Source of the DNA: Lachnospiraceae bacterium | GTDB taxonomy: Bacteria; Bacillota; Clostridia; Lachnospirales; Lachnospiraceae | Length of the DNA stretch: 64,000 bases | Assembly: GCA_017470985.1 (NCBI GenBank) | Contig: JAFUXA010000005.1 | Location: 42,312 to 106,311, forward strand | Reading direction: 5' to 3' | Notes under the pieces: model-generated | What the model was told of the DNA's origin: nothing | Seen by the model: only the letters and a program-made list of their open reading frames with translations | Databases searched by the model: none | In this document: positions 1 through 8,468 of the stretch, in pieces | Numbering within the stretch: position 1 is the first letter of the stretch | Layout of the letters: each line of letters begins with the position of its first letter | Translations under genes and position numbers: made by a program

Positions 1-13
1 CCAACAAACTCAT
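1..13 (-). CDS. Start of a downstream gene, probably the permease partner of the MetN-like ATPase (partial)
   Basis: The last bases of the ATPase gene form an ATGA overlap: its TGA stop is at 10-12 and an ATG lies at 11-13 on the same strand. The four codons visible read Met-Ser-Leu-Leu before the window ends. A four-base overlap with an ABC ATPase is typical of a permease gene such as MetI, but the protein itself is not visible, so the identity rests on position alone. Confidence 0.35.
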
Positions 14-792
14 ATTCCCTCTCCTTCCGAAAAACTAATATTTTGAAACTCTTGTAACACTTTGGCAAACAAAGCTCCTGTACGGCTTGTTGGATTACTG
101 AAAATGGACTGTACACTGCCTTTTTCAATAAACTTACCATTTTCCAACACGGCCATCTGGGAACAACAGTATCTGATTGCCTCTAATTCATGGGTAATCA
201 TCAAAATTGTTATACCGGATTTCTTGTTAATTTCTTTCAACAAATCCAGAATCTGTATGGTAGTCTGAGGGTCCAGTGCTGATGTAGCTTCATCAGATAT
301 TAATATATCCGGCTTGTTAACCAGGGCTCTGGCTATACCAACTCGCTGCTTCTGCCCGCCGGACAATCCACCGGGATATGCATCAAGCTTATCTGAAAGT
401 CCAACCATCTCTGCAGTCTCCAAAACCCTCTTGTGTATCTCAGATTTGGACACACCACTTATCTCTAAGGGATAAGCAATATTCTTATAAACTGTTCTTG
501 AATCAAACAGGTTAAAAGTCTGAAATACCATGCCGATTTTCTTTCTCTGCTCTAAAAGTTCGCGCTTATTCAATTTCAGAATATCCACGCCTCCCACTAC
601 GACGCTTCCGCCGTCCGGGCTTTCCAGGCGATTTATACATCTTGCCAAAGTGGATTTTCCGGCCCCACTGAAACCGATGATTCCGAAAATCGAACCCTTC
701 TCTACATCCAGGTCCACGCCCTTGAGCACTTCCAGTTCTCTGCCATGCACTTCAAAAGTCTTCTTCAAATCTCTTATCTCTATATAACTCAA
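10..792 (-). CDS. MetN-like ABC transporter ATP-binding protein without the C-terminal sensor domain
   Basis: ATPase of a methionine-type ABC importer. Of 260 residues, the Walker A motif GFSGAGKST is at about 40-48, the Q-loop Gln at 91, the LSGGQ signature at 143-147, Walker B ILISDE at 163-168 and the H-loop His at 201. The run of sequence between these motifs is characteristic of MetN. Typical MetN proteins are about 340 residues and end in an NIL/ACT-like domain that lets methionine shut the transporter down; this one stops soon after the ATPase core, so that control is absent. The reading frame opens with TTG at 792 and no in-frame ATG is available; a weak ribosome site precedes it. The gene follows the nitrogenase-like operon on the same strand after an 88-bp gap and overlaps the next gene, so it may import or export a small sulfur compound used or made by that enzyme. 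The substrate is inferred. Confidence 0.85.
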   Translation of the reverse strand: MSYIEIRDLKKTFEVHGRELEVLKGVDLDVEKGSIFGIIGFSGAGKSTLARCINRLESPDGGSVVVGGVDILKLNKRELLEQRKKIGMVFQTFNLFDSRTVYKNIAYPLEISGVSKSEIHKRVLETAEMVGLSDKLDAYPGGLSGGQKQRVGIARALVNKPDILISDEATSALDPQTTIQILDLLKEINKKSGITILMITHELEAIRYCCSQMAVLENGKFIEKGSVQSIFSNPTSRTGALFAKVLQEFQNISFSEGEGI

Positions 793-824
793 AACAACTT
801 CATCGTGGTCGTATACAGTTCCAC
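789..824 (-). other. Possible short leader ORF coupled to the MetN-like gene
   Basis: A GTG at 822-824 sits just after an AGGAAAGGAG ribosome site and opens an 11-codon frame (MELYTTTMKLF) whose TGA at 789-791 overlaps the TTG start of the ATPase gene. This could give translational coupling. A small inverted repeat, GATGTG (837-842) with CACATC (849-854), lies immediately upstream. The alternative is a one-base deletion in the TTTT run at 791-794: one more T would put the ATG at 801-803 in frame with the ATPase. Confidence 0.25.
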
Positions 825-880
825 TTCTCCTTTCCTGATGTGCTATAACACATCATATTTTCTATTAATGATTATTTGCA

Positions 881-2161
881 TCAGCCATGGCTGAAGGTCT
901 CCACTGCTTCCACATCTCTGTCCTTGTACAGTTCAGAGTGCAAATCCTTGCCCTTTCCCGGAATTCCAAGGGCATCTGCACGACAATGCTTACAATGACG
1001 GAATACCTCCAGATATTTTCCTGCCTCAGCTCGCACCTTATCAAGCATCACACAGTCCGGGGCTGGTATATCTTTCATACCATTCTGAGGAATCAATGGA
1101 ATGATATTCAAAAGTGAAGCTCCAAGTTCTGATGTAACCCTGGCCACTTCTGCAATGTGATGATCATTCACACCAGGCACTAGAACCGTATTGATCTTGA
1201 TTACAATTCCTAACTCAGCTGCTCTCTTAATACCTTTTAACTGATTATTAATAAGGAGTTTCGCACCTTCTACTCCGGAAGTTTTTACTCCATTTTCATC
1301 AATTACAAATTCATTAATCTGAGCTTCAATCTCCGGATCAACAGCGTTTACTGTTACTGTAATTGTCTCAATACCAATTTCTGCTATCTCCTCCACTCTA
1401 TCAAGGAGGCGGAAGCCATTGGTTGACAGACAACATATCAACTCCGGAAACTCTTTCTTCACCAGGGCAAATGTATCCAGGGCATGTCTTGTAGCCAATG
1501 TATCTCCAGGGCCGGCAATTCCAACCACTGATAACTCAGGACACAATTCCTTGGCTCGCTTGATAACATCCACTGATTCTTCCGGTTTCAGTACCAGAGA
1601 ACTTACTCCAGGTCGAATCAGAGACTTGTCAAATTGTCTTGTACAGAATTTACACTGTATATTACATGCCGGGCTTACCGGTAGATGAATTCTTCCGGCT
1701 GACACATTGGCCTCGCCACCCATACATGGATGTCTCTTTTTCAAATGTGCAAATCTAATCTCGTTCAGCTCTGTCACTTCAGCCTGAGGTCGAATATTAT
1801 CCACCAGACGCTTTTCATCAATCAGCTTCACTTTGCCATATAAAATGTTATCTATGACCTCATCTATCCCTCTCTCCACATCTACAATCTGTATACCTTT
1901 GGAGCTTAAAATGCTTTTTGCTCCGGGGCCACTACATTCAGCAAATACCACGTGACAATCAATTAATCGATTTGCCACATTTTCCATTCTCACATCGTGA
2001 TGCTCATGATTGAGACAAGCTTTATCCACCTCTCTTACCTCTATATAACGATAGGTCTTGTCCCCTGTATTCACTTCATATATGTCAAATCTATCTGCCG
2101 CACCAAAATGTCTATCAATGTCTAGTCCATTACTGGATGCGAATGCTGTCTTTATAATCAT
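881..2161 (-). CDS. nifB: NifB-like radical SAM cofactor maturase with an N-terminal NifX-like domain
   Basis: NifB builds the carbide-centred Fe8S9C precursor (NifB-co) of nitrogenase-type cofactors. The frame can open at GTG 2170, but ATG at 2161 has an AGGTGG site five bases upstream and is preferred (426 residues). Residues about 1-110 resemble the NifX/NafY cofactor-binding fold (FGAADRFDIYEV). From about 140 the NifB core follows: an HPC motif (Cys146), the SAM-cluster motif CNIQCKFC (Cys166, 170, 173), RPGVSS, GIAGPGDTLA, STNG, TVTVNAVDPE, and HCKHCRADA near residues 389-397. These are the cluster-ligand motifs of genuine NifB. In usual two-domain NifB the NifX-like part is C-terminal; here the order is reversed. 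It lies 17 bp after nifH in the same operon, so it presumably supplies the cofactor for the neighbouring D/K-like subunits. Confidence 0.9.
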   Translation of the reverse strand: MIIKTAFASSNGLDIDRHFGAADRFDIYEVNTGDKTYRYIEVREVDKACLNHEHHDVRMENVANRLIDCHVVFAECSGPGAKSILSSKGIQIVDVERGIDEVIDNILYGKVKLIDEKRLVDNIRPQAEVTELNEIRFAHLKKRHPCMGGEANVSAGRIHLPVSPACNIQCKFCTRQFDKSLIRPGVSSLVLKPEESVDVIKRAKELCPELSVVGIAGPGDTLATRHALDTFALVKKEFPELICCLSTNGFRLLDRVEEIAEIGIETITVTVNAVDPEIEAQINEFVIDENGVKTSGVEGAKLLINNQLKGIKRAAELGIVIKINTVLVPGVNDHHIAEVARVTSELGASLLNIIPLIPQNGMKDIPAPDCVMLDKVRAEAGKYLEVFRHCKHCRADALGIPGKGKDLHSELYKDRDVEAVETFSHG

Positions 2162-2178
2162 TGTTACCACCTGTAAAA

Positions 2179-3063
<885 letters not shown>

Positions 3064-3077
3064 CTAATCACTAAATC

Positions 3078-4412
3078 TTATCTATATGTGGCAAGTACTC
3101 TGTCATAGATATCCTCTATAGCTCTAAGTCCGCCTTCATAACCTGTATAACCACAGTTCATAATCAATCTGTACTGAACTGGAGGTGATACAATAAGCAA
3201 ATCCGCATTAAGCTTACTTGCCAGATTCTTGTCCCATGCACTTCCGAGAATTAGTATTCTTTTGTCCTCATAATTCTTGGCATCCTCTTCCAGCTTTTTC
3301 TGAGAATTTCCTGCATCCGGATCAAATACAACTTCGATCTCTCTCTTATTTCCAAGTTCAGAAATATTTTCAAACTGATCTAATACATACTTCTGATATT
3401 TCTCAGGAATGTCATCTACGATGAACTGTGTTCCTGGAATAATTCCAAGCTCATTTAACAGAAACTTCGAAAATCCCAATGAGTAAGAGCTGTCAGCAAT
3501 TGAGTACACTCTACGAGGAATACCATATCTGAACTCCAACATGAAGGAAGCCATCTTCTCGATATGCTCATAGTATTTTGCCTCTTCACGCTCGATATAT
3601 CCCTCAACCTTGTCCTTATCCAATCCTGCGAACTCGCCAACTTCCCGCAGGAATCTGGATGTCTCTATAGCGCCGATTGGCAGGTATGGGAACTGGAGAA
3701 ATGGTTGCTGATATTTCACCTTGAGATGCTTGGCAGCCTTCAATCCTACCCATGGACCAATTACAATATTGAACTGGGCATTTGGAATTGTCTTCCACTC
3801 GCTTACACCTTCTGATTCTCCGCCAAATAATATATTTACCTTCAAACCAATGTCTGTCAGTATCTTCTTAATGCCTTCCAGGTTTCCATTCCAATATGGG
3901 TCCTGATAAGGAATAGAAGCAAATACATTTACAAGGCCTTCTACCTTCTCATCACTTTCATGGAATTTATCAACATACTGATCAATAATGGCATTGAGTA
4001 ATCTGTCATGAGCAGCGTAATTGTTGCTCTTAAAACCGCCTTCTTCCACATATACAATCGGCTTGTCTTCTTCCTGAAATTCTCCTGTGACAGCTGCTAC
4101 ATCATCACCTGTTATAGCCGCTGTACAACCGGTAACTACTACGAATAATTCTCCGTCTATTACCTTGAAAGCATTCTCTATAACGCTTCTAAGTTTCTTC
4201 TCGCCGCCAAATACAACATCCTGTTCCTCTGCATTTGTACATGGAGCTGTGGAACCACCTGCGTAGCCCTCACCCTGCCCGATAATGCGATTAACCTGCC
4301 CACCGCAGCCAGGTCCGGAATGTAGAATCGGCACTCCTTTCTTTATTGCTACAACGCTCTGATATGAACCCAGAGCACAAGTAAATCTTGGTTGTTCTAT
4401 TGCCTGTGACAT
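3078..4412 (-). CDS. Nitrogenase-like component 1, NifK/NifE-type subunit
   Basis: A 444-residue protein of the nitrogenase component 1 family. Cysteines in the places of the three beta-subunit P-cluster ligands are visible: Cys12 (FTCALGSY), Cys36 (GPGCGGQV) and Cys96 (VVTGCTAAITGDDV); an additional Cys58 lies between them. The GGEKKL segment at 69-74 is also a family hallmark. The protein is shorter than NifK (about 520) because it lacks the long N-terminal extension. An ATG at 4412 follows a GGAG site, and the gene starts 9 bp after the stop of the D-like subunit, suggesting a coupled heterodimer. Its pairing with only one partner, NifH and NifB matches simple nitrogenase-like enzymes and not the NifDK plus NifEN set needed for nitrogen fixation. 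The substrate cannot be read from the sequence. Confidence 0.88.
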   Translation of the reverse strand: MSQAIEQPRFTCALGSYQSVVAIKKGVPILHSGPGCGGQVNRIIGQGEGYAGGSTAPCTNAEEQDVVFGGEKKLRSVIENAFKVIDGELFVVVTGCTAAITGDDVAAVTGEFQEEDKPIVYVEEGGFKSNNYAAHDRLLNAIIDQYVDKFHESDEKVEGLVNVFASIPYQDPYWNGNLEGIKKILTDIGLKVNILFGGESEGVSEWKTIPNAQFNIVIGPWVGLKAAKHLKVKYQQPFLQFPYLPIGAIETSRFLREVGEFAGLDKDKVEGYIEREEAKYYEHIEKMASFMLEFRYGIPRRVYSIADSSYSLGFSKFLLNELGIIPGTQFIVDDIPEKYQKYVLDQFENISELGNKREIEVVFDPDAGNSQKKLEEDAKNYEDKRILILGSAWDKNLASKLNADLLIVSPPVQYRLIMNCGYTGYEGGLRAIEDIYDRVLATYR

Positions 4413-4421
4413 CGTTTTCTC

Positions 4422-5900
4422 CTATCTGCATCCGCCGCTTCGTCCACCTTGAAAATACCCTGGTTCCTGTGTCAGCCACCACTCGGTATATGGGTTGGAT
4501 GAATGCTTCGAAAAATTCTTAATAAATTCTATTGAATCAAGTGTCTCGTCGATTCGTCTCGCGTAATTAAGTGCCCCTTGATATCCAATTCCAAACTGCT
4601 CATCACCAATCAACAATGTCGGTATACCAAGCTTCGCTCCCCATAATGTCATACCGCCGTGTCGAGCCATAATGAAGTCCGGTTTATTTCTAATAAGTGC
4701 ATTTACAAGCTCACAGCTCTGCTTGTTACATACACGGTAATCTTTGACATCACCGTAGGTATTAACTGCATGAGCCAATACATCCAGCTCTCTATCCTCA
4801 CTATCGTAGATTGGATCGTGGTGGAATACGCTTGCACCAATTACTTCAAAGCCCAATTCGTTCAACAGATGTATCAAAGCCTGTCCATGAGCAGCACCTG
4901 CTGTTACATATGCTTTCTTACCTTTGAAGCGCTCCTTCAGCTTCTCGATCTGTGGCACATACTTCTCATGTCCCTCTCGAATTATTTCTTCTGCTATATC
5001 TTCCTTACCAAGAACCTTTCCCAAAGCTCTAAGCCATCCATCTGTACCATCTATTCCATAAGCTGGGGGAGCAGTTATCTCCGGCACTCCATATAACTGA
5101 GATAATCCTGCGCCCATGTATGTAGACAGTGAAGGACATATATGCACTGTTGCTGCCGCCTCACTTACATGCTCAAGCTCCTCAATAGAAGCAAATGGCA
5201 TAATGTACTGAGCTTCATAACCGAATCTTTCAAATATCTCATCAAACACATGGCTTCCCCAGAAGTTGACTACATTTATCTTGTTGGTCTTCTTCTCAGG
5301 CGGCTTTACGATTCCTCTCAAAACTGTGTGATATGCTGCATCAAAACCTGTTGTCCATACCTTTGATCTAAATCCTTCGCAGGAACATGTAACCACTGGA
5401 ATTCCCAGCTCCTCTGTGGCTTTATCAGCTACAGATTCAATATCCTCTCCAATAATTCCTGATGCACATGAGGTTGTGATAAATATTGCCTTGGGATTAA
5501 CTCTCTCGTAAGCAAGCTTTATTGTCTCCTCCAATTTCTTGGTGGCACCGAATACTGTGTCCTTCTCCTGAATGTTGGTTGAGAAATATCTTCCAATATC
5601 CTCTGGCAAATCTCTCTTATCCTGCTCAATTCTATAAGTGAAGTTGAAATCTGCAAACTCTCCGGCACATCCTATAGGTGCATGATTTATTACTGCCACA
5701 TCCTTTATCATTGCCAACTGGCAAAAGGCCTGCTGGGCATTACATCCCAAACACTGTGAAAATTTTCTTTTTGCATCACGCAATGTTCCATCCTGAGATT
5801 GCTGTACAATCTCTGCTGCTGTTCCGGTAAATGCATTTATTGTTCCAAGTCTTTTCTCTCGTATCATTACGCTTGGCTCTGCTAAATTAATGGATGGCAT
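4422..5900 (-). CDS. Nitrogenase-like component 1, NifD-type subunit
   Basis: First gene of the operon, 492 residues. Candidate P-cluster cysteines are Cys50 or Cys53 (QCLGC), Cys78 (APIGCAGEF) and Cys145 (TTSCASGIIGEDIESV); their spacing of about 25 and 67 fits NifD (62, 88, 154 in Azotobacter). Cys255 in VHICPSLSTYMGAGL aligns with the NifD cysteine that anchors the cofactor. The region where NifD has its cofactor histidine (consensus HSWDYSGPYHG) reads LLIGDEQFGIGYQG here, so that His is not seen. ATG 5900 has a strong AAGGAGG site. Group assignment within the nitrogenase-like family is open: absence of nifE, nifN and nifV in view argues against nitrogenase, and the B-H-D-K gene content resembles methylthio-alkane reductase (Mar) loci. 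That last step is inference. Confidence 0.88.
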   Translation of the reverse strand: MPSINLAEPSVMIREKRLGTINAFTGTAAEIVQQSQDGTLRDAKRKFSQCLGCNAQQAFCQLAMIKDVAVINHAPIGCAGEFADFNFTYRIEQDKRDLPEDIGRYFSTNIQEKDTVFGATKKLEETIKLAYERVNPKAIFITTSCASGIIGEDIESVADKATEELGIPVVTCSCEGFRSKVWTTGFDAAYHTVLRGIVKPPEKKTNKINVVNFWGSHVFDEIFERFGYEAQYIMPFASIEELEHVSEAAATVHICPSLSTYMGAGLSQLYGVPEITAPPAYGIDGTDGWLRALGKVLGKEDIAEEIIREGHEKYVPQIEKLKERFKGKKAYVTAGAAHGQALIHLLNELGFEVIGASVFHHDPIYDSEDRELDVLAHAVNTYGDVKDYRVCNKQSCELVNALIRNKPDFIMARHGGMTLWGAKLGIPTLLIGDEQFGIGYQGALNYARRIDETLDSIEFIKNFSKHSSNPYTEWWLTQEPGYFQGGRSGGCR

Positions 5901-5949
5901 AATGTTCCTCCTTGTATTTTGTACATTCTTGTTTTTTTACTTGCGTTCC

Positions 5950-5978
5950 ATTATATCCTCAGAGTTAAGCCTTGTATA
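5950..5978 (-). promoter_or_regulatory. Predicted sigma-70 promoter of the nitrogenase-like operon
   Basis: On the minus strand TATACA (5973-5978) is separated by 17 bp from a consensus TATAAT (5950-5955), placing transcription start near 5943 with a leader of about 40 bases. No sigma-54 element (TGGCAC-N5-TTGC) and no long riboswitch-like leader is visible, unlike NifA-controlled nif operons. Confidence 0.55.
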
Positions 5979-6020
5979 ATACATGGTTACTATTGCCCGT
6001 TATAAATAATATTTATCACA

Positions 6021-6058
6021 AAACAAAAAATCCTGAGCAGTAACACCTACTCAGGATT
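6021..6058 (-). terminator. Rho-independent terminator of the nitroreductase gene
   Basis: Arms AATCCTGAG (6029-6037, read on plus) and CTCAGGATT (6050-6058) form a 9-bp stem; on the minus strand it is followed by a T-run. It separates the nitroreductase gene from the nitrogenase-like operon. Confidence 0.8.
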
Positions 6059-6105
6059 ATTTCAAATAACATATTTAATTATAAATAATCAATGATTTTA
6101 TCAGC

Positions 6106-6915
6106 TTAATTTATATGTACACTAACTATGTACTCTGCATCTGATGGAATCTCAATTTCTGGATTCAAGAACTCTAACTCCACAGTTTTGCCGATGTTTT
6201 CAAATCCCAAAACCAGGTGGCTAAGAGCAATTCCCACATCAATTTTCTGCAAGTCTCCAGTGTTTGGTTTATCATATCCCTTGTCCTTTTTCTCGAAGAG
6301 ATGATATACACCATCCTTGCAAATGATTCTCCATGGCTGCTTATTCACTGCTGAAGGAGCCCATTTCACCATCTCAAATACATCTGCTAAATCATCACTG
6401 ATTTCAAGAGGATTACCCCACTCATTTGCAAAGAACAATTTGCTGTTATCAAATCTTGAATCTGCTCCAATACCTTTTCTCATCATGGTATCCTTTACAG
6501 ATCTCTTCTTTGCCGGATATCCAAGAGGGCTGATACATGGCATGATCTCACCATCTGCCACACCTGCCGCTGCCTCGAACAACTCTCTCTTCATTGTTCC
6601 ACCAATCATTACCGAACCTACTCCCAAAGACCACGCGTGAAGTAAAACCTTTTCAAAGGTATATCCAAACGCAATATCTGCGTGAGGTTTCTTCTCCACT
6701 TTGCCGGCGATATATAACTTTTCCCCTGTTAATACCGGGCTGGATAATCCATTTTCTTCAGCATCAAGCAGCACGAATTTCACAGGGATATCAAAAGGAT
6801 TTGACACTTCCTCCATATATTTTGCTATGCTGCATCTATCTTCTTCACTAATTTGATTACCATCAAATGTACGCACGCTTTTGCGTGTTTTTATTAAATC
6901 TAATAATTCACTCAT
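6106..6915 (-). CDS. Nitroreductase-family flavoprotein (TM1586-like)
   Basis: A 269-residue protein with the two-lobed layout of the TM1586-type nitroreductase family: an N-terminal TRKSVRTFDG segment at about 10-19 typical of FMN-binding nitroreductases, and a second lobe with WAPSAVNKQPWR near residues 186-197. Members probably use FMN and NAD(P)H; natural substrates are mostly unknown. The start has a GGAGG site seven bases upstream. It is monocistronic between two hairpin terminators, directly upstream of the nitrogenase-like operon but not cotranscribed with it, so a functional link would be speculation. Confidence 0.8.
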   Translation of the reverse strand: MSELLDLIKTRKSVRTFDGNQISEEDRCSIAKYMEEVSNPFDIPVKFVLLDAEENGLSSPVLTGEKLYIAGKVEKKPHADIAFGYTFEKVLLHAWSLGVGSVMIGGTMKRELFEAAAGVADGEIMPCISPLGYPAKKRSVKDTMMRKGIGADSRFDNSKLFFANEWGNPLEISDDLADVFEMVKWAPSAVNKQPWRIICKDGVYHLFEKKDKGYDKPNTGDLQKIDVGIALSHLVLGFENIGKTVELEFLNPEIEIPSDAEYIVSVHIN

Positions 6916-7032
6916 CTTGATACCTCCATTATCGGATTACTTTTTCTTGTGCCCCATTATATTGCGCGCAACTTAATCTGTCAAGATAATCATTCATTTC
7001 CCTTATTCCTAACACTCCCCCTATAAACAAGC

Positions 7033-7066
7033 AATGGGTCAGATGACCATTATCATCTAACCCATT
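7033..7066 (-). terminator. Terminator after the M18 aminopeptidase gene
   Basis: Long stem with arms AATGGGTCAGATGA and TCATCTAACCCATT at 7033-7066, followed on the minus strand by GCTTGTTTATAG. The T-run is interrupted, so the hairpin is clear but the terminator strength is uncertain. Confidence 0.65.
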
Positions 7067-7078
7067 ATTCATTAATCA

Positions 7079-8383
7079 TTATTTAATAATATAATCGCAG
7101 CCAGATACATTTTCCAAAACTGACTCATAGAATTTTGTTGCCACCTTCAATAAGTACTCTGTATCCTTGGTTCCTGCTGTCTCATATGGAGAATGCATTG
7201 CAAGCTGCGCCAGACCAATATCCACACCATTGATAGACACATGAGCATTGGAAATATTTCCCAATGTAGAACCACCTGCCATATCTGAACGATTTACAAA
7301 TGTCTGATATGGAACATGGGCAGCGTTACAGATCTCAGTAAATATTCCAAATGAAAGTCCATCAGTCATATATTTCTGATTTGCATTGAATTTAATGACA
7401 ATACCCTCGTTCATAAATACCTTGTTGGTAGGATCACTCTTCTCTGGATTATTTGGATGAATTGCATGGGCGTTGTCAGCTGATACCATAAATGAATTGG
7501 CAATAGCTGTAAGTAAAGTAGAATTATTTCCACCCATAGCCTCATTAATTCTAACCAGTGTATCATATAAGAATGTAGAATCAGCCCCCTGCTTGGTTCC
7601 GCTTCCTACTTCCTCGTTGTCAAATGTCACATGAATCTGCACAGCATTCTCTGAATTATTGGCATTAATCAGTCCCATCATAGAGCTGTAAGAGCACTGT
7701 AAATCATCAAGTCTTCTAATGGAGATGAACTCGTCTGCTGCCCCCCATACCTTTCCAGGCTCCCTGTTGTACAAGAAGAGGTCTGAACCGACTATATCAT
7801 CTGCTGTTATATCAAGTGTAGCTGCCACCAGCTTCTTGAGACAGAAGTCCTCATCCATGGAGATAAGTGGCAACATGTCCTTCTGGGCATTGTACTTGAA
7901 TCCATCATTAGCTTCACGATTCATATGAATTGCCACAGATGGAAGCATGCACAAATCTTTATCAAGGTCTACAAGCTTGGTCTCAATACCATTTTCCGTT
8001 TTCACAATGGCACGACCTGCAATAGACAGAGGTCTATCAAACCATGGCGCCATTAGCATACCACCGTATTTCTCAGTGTTGAGCTTCACATAATGGCCTT
8101 CCTTCATCTCTGGCATTTCCTTGATTCTAAAACTTGGAGAATCGCTGTGGGATGCCATGATCATAAAGCTCTTGTAAGCTTGCTGTGGCATTCTAAAAGC
8201 CAGAATAGATGAACCATTTCTAGTGACGAAATAATTCTTGCCAAGCTCTAATTTCCACTCCTTTGCCTCACTTAATTCCTCAAATCCTGCCTCGAGAAAT
8301 CTAGCTCTCTCATTTGCCACTACATGAAACTGAGATGGGCTCTTCTCTATAAATTCAAATAAACCTTGTACTGTCTTATTCAT
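7079..8383 (-). CDS. apeB: M18 family aspartyl aminopeptidase
   Basis: Cytosolic metallo-aminopeptidase of the M18 family (yeast aminopeptidase I/human DNPEP relatives), which removes acidic or neutral N-terminal residues from peptides. The 434 residues fit the bacterial family size. Metal-ligand motifs include MASHSDSPSF (about 76-85), the DNEEVGSG segment (about 255-262) with the catalytic and zinc-binding acidic pair, SADNAHAIHPN (about 300) and the C-terminal MHSPYETAGTKD. A good ribosome site precedes ATG 8383. It is preceded and followed by unrelated genes and seems to be transcribed alone. Confidence 0.92.
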   Translation of the reverse strand: MNKTVQGLFEFIEKSPSQFHVVANERARFLEAGFEELSEAKEWKLELGKNYFVTRNGSSILAFRMPQQAYKSFMIMASHSDSPSFRIKEMPEMKEGHYVKLNTEKYGGMLMAPWFDRPLSIAGRAIVKTENGIETKLVDLDKDLCMLPSVAIHMNREANDGFKYNAQKDMLPLISMDEDFCLKKLVAATLDITADDIVGSDLFLYNREPGKVWGAADEFISIRRLDDLQCSYSSMMGLINANNSENAVQIHVTFDNEEVGSGTKQGADSTFLYDTLVRINEAMGGNNSTLLTAIANSFMVSADNAHAIHPNNPEKSDPTNKVFMNEGIVIKFNANQKYMTDGLSFGIFTEICNAAHVPYQTFVNRSDMAGGSTLGNISNAHVSINGVDIGLAQLAMHSPYETAGTKDTEYLLKVATKFYESVLENVSGCDYIIK

Positions 8384-8468
8384 TTATACTTCCTTCTTTC
8401 TATATCTAATTGCCGCAAATCGCCATATAAATCATGGCTGCGACTTACTAATATTTCACATAATAATA

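Noticed and set aside
5901-6105. SAM, T-box or other riboswitch in front of the nitrogenase-like or MetN-like genes
   Set aside because: The leader after the predicted start is only about 40 bases, and the gap before the MetN-like gene is 88 bases with one small hairpin. No known riboswitch core is seen.
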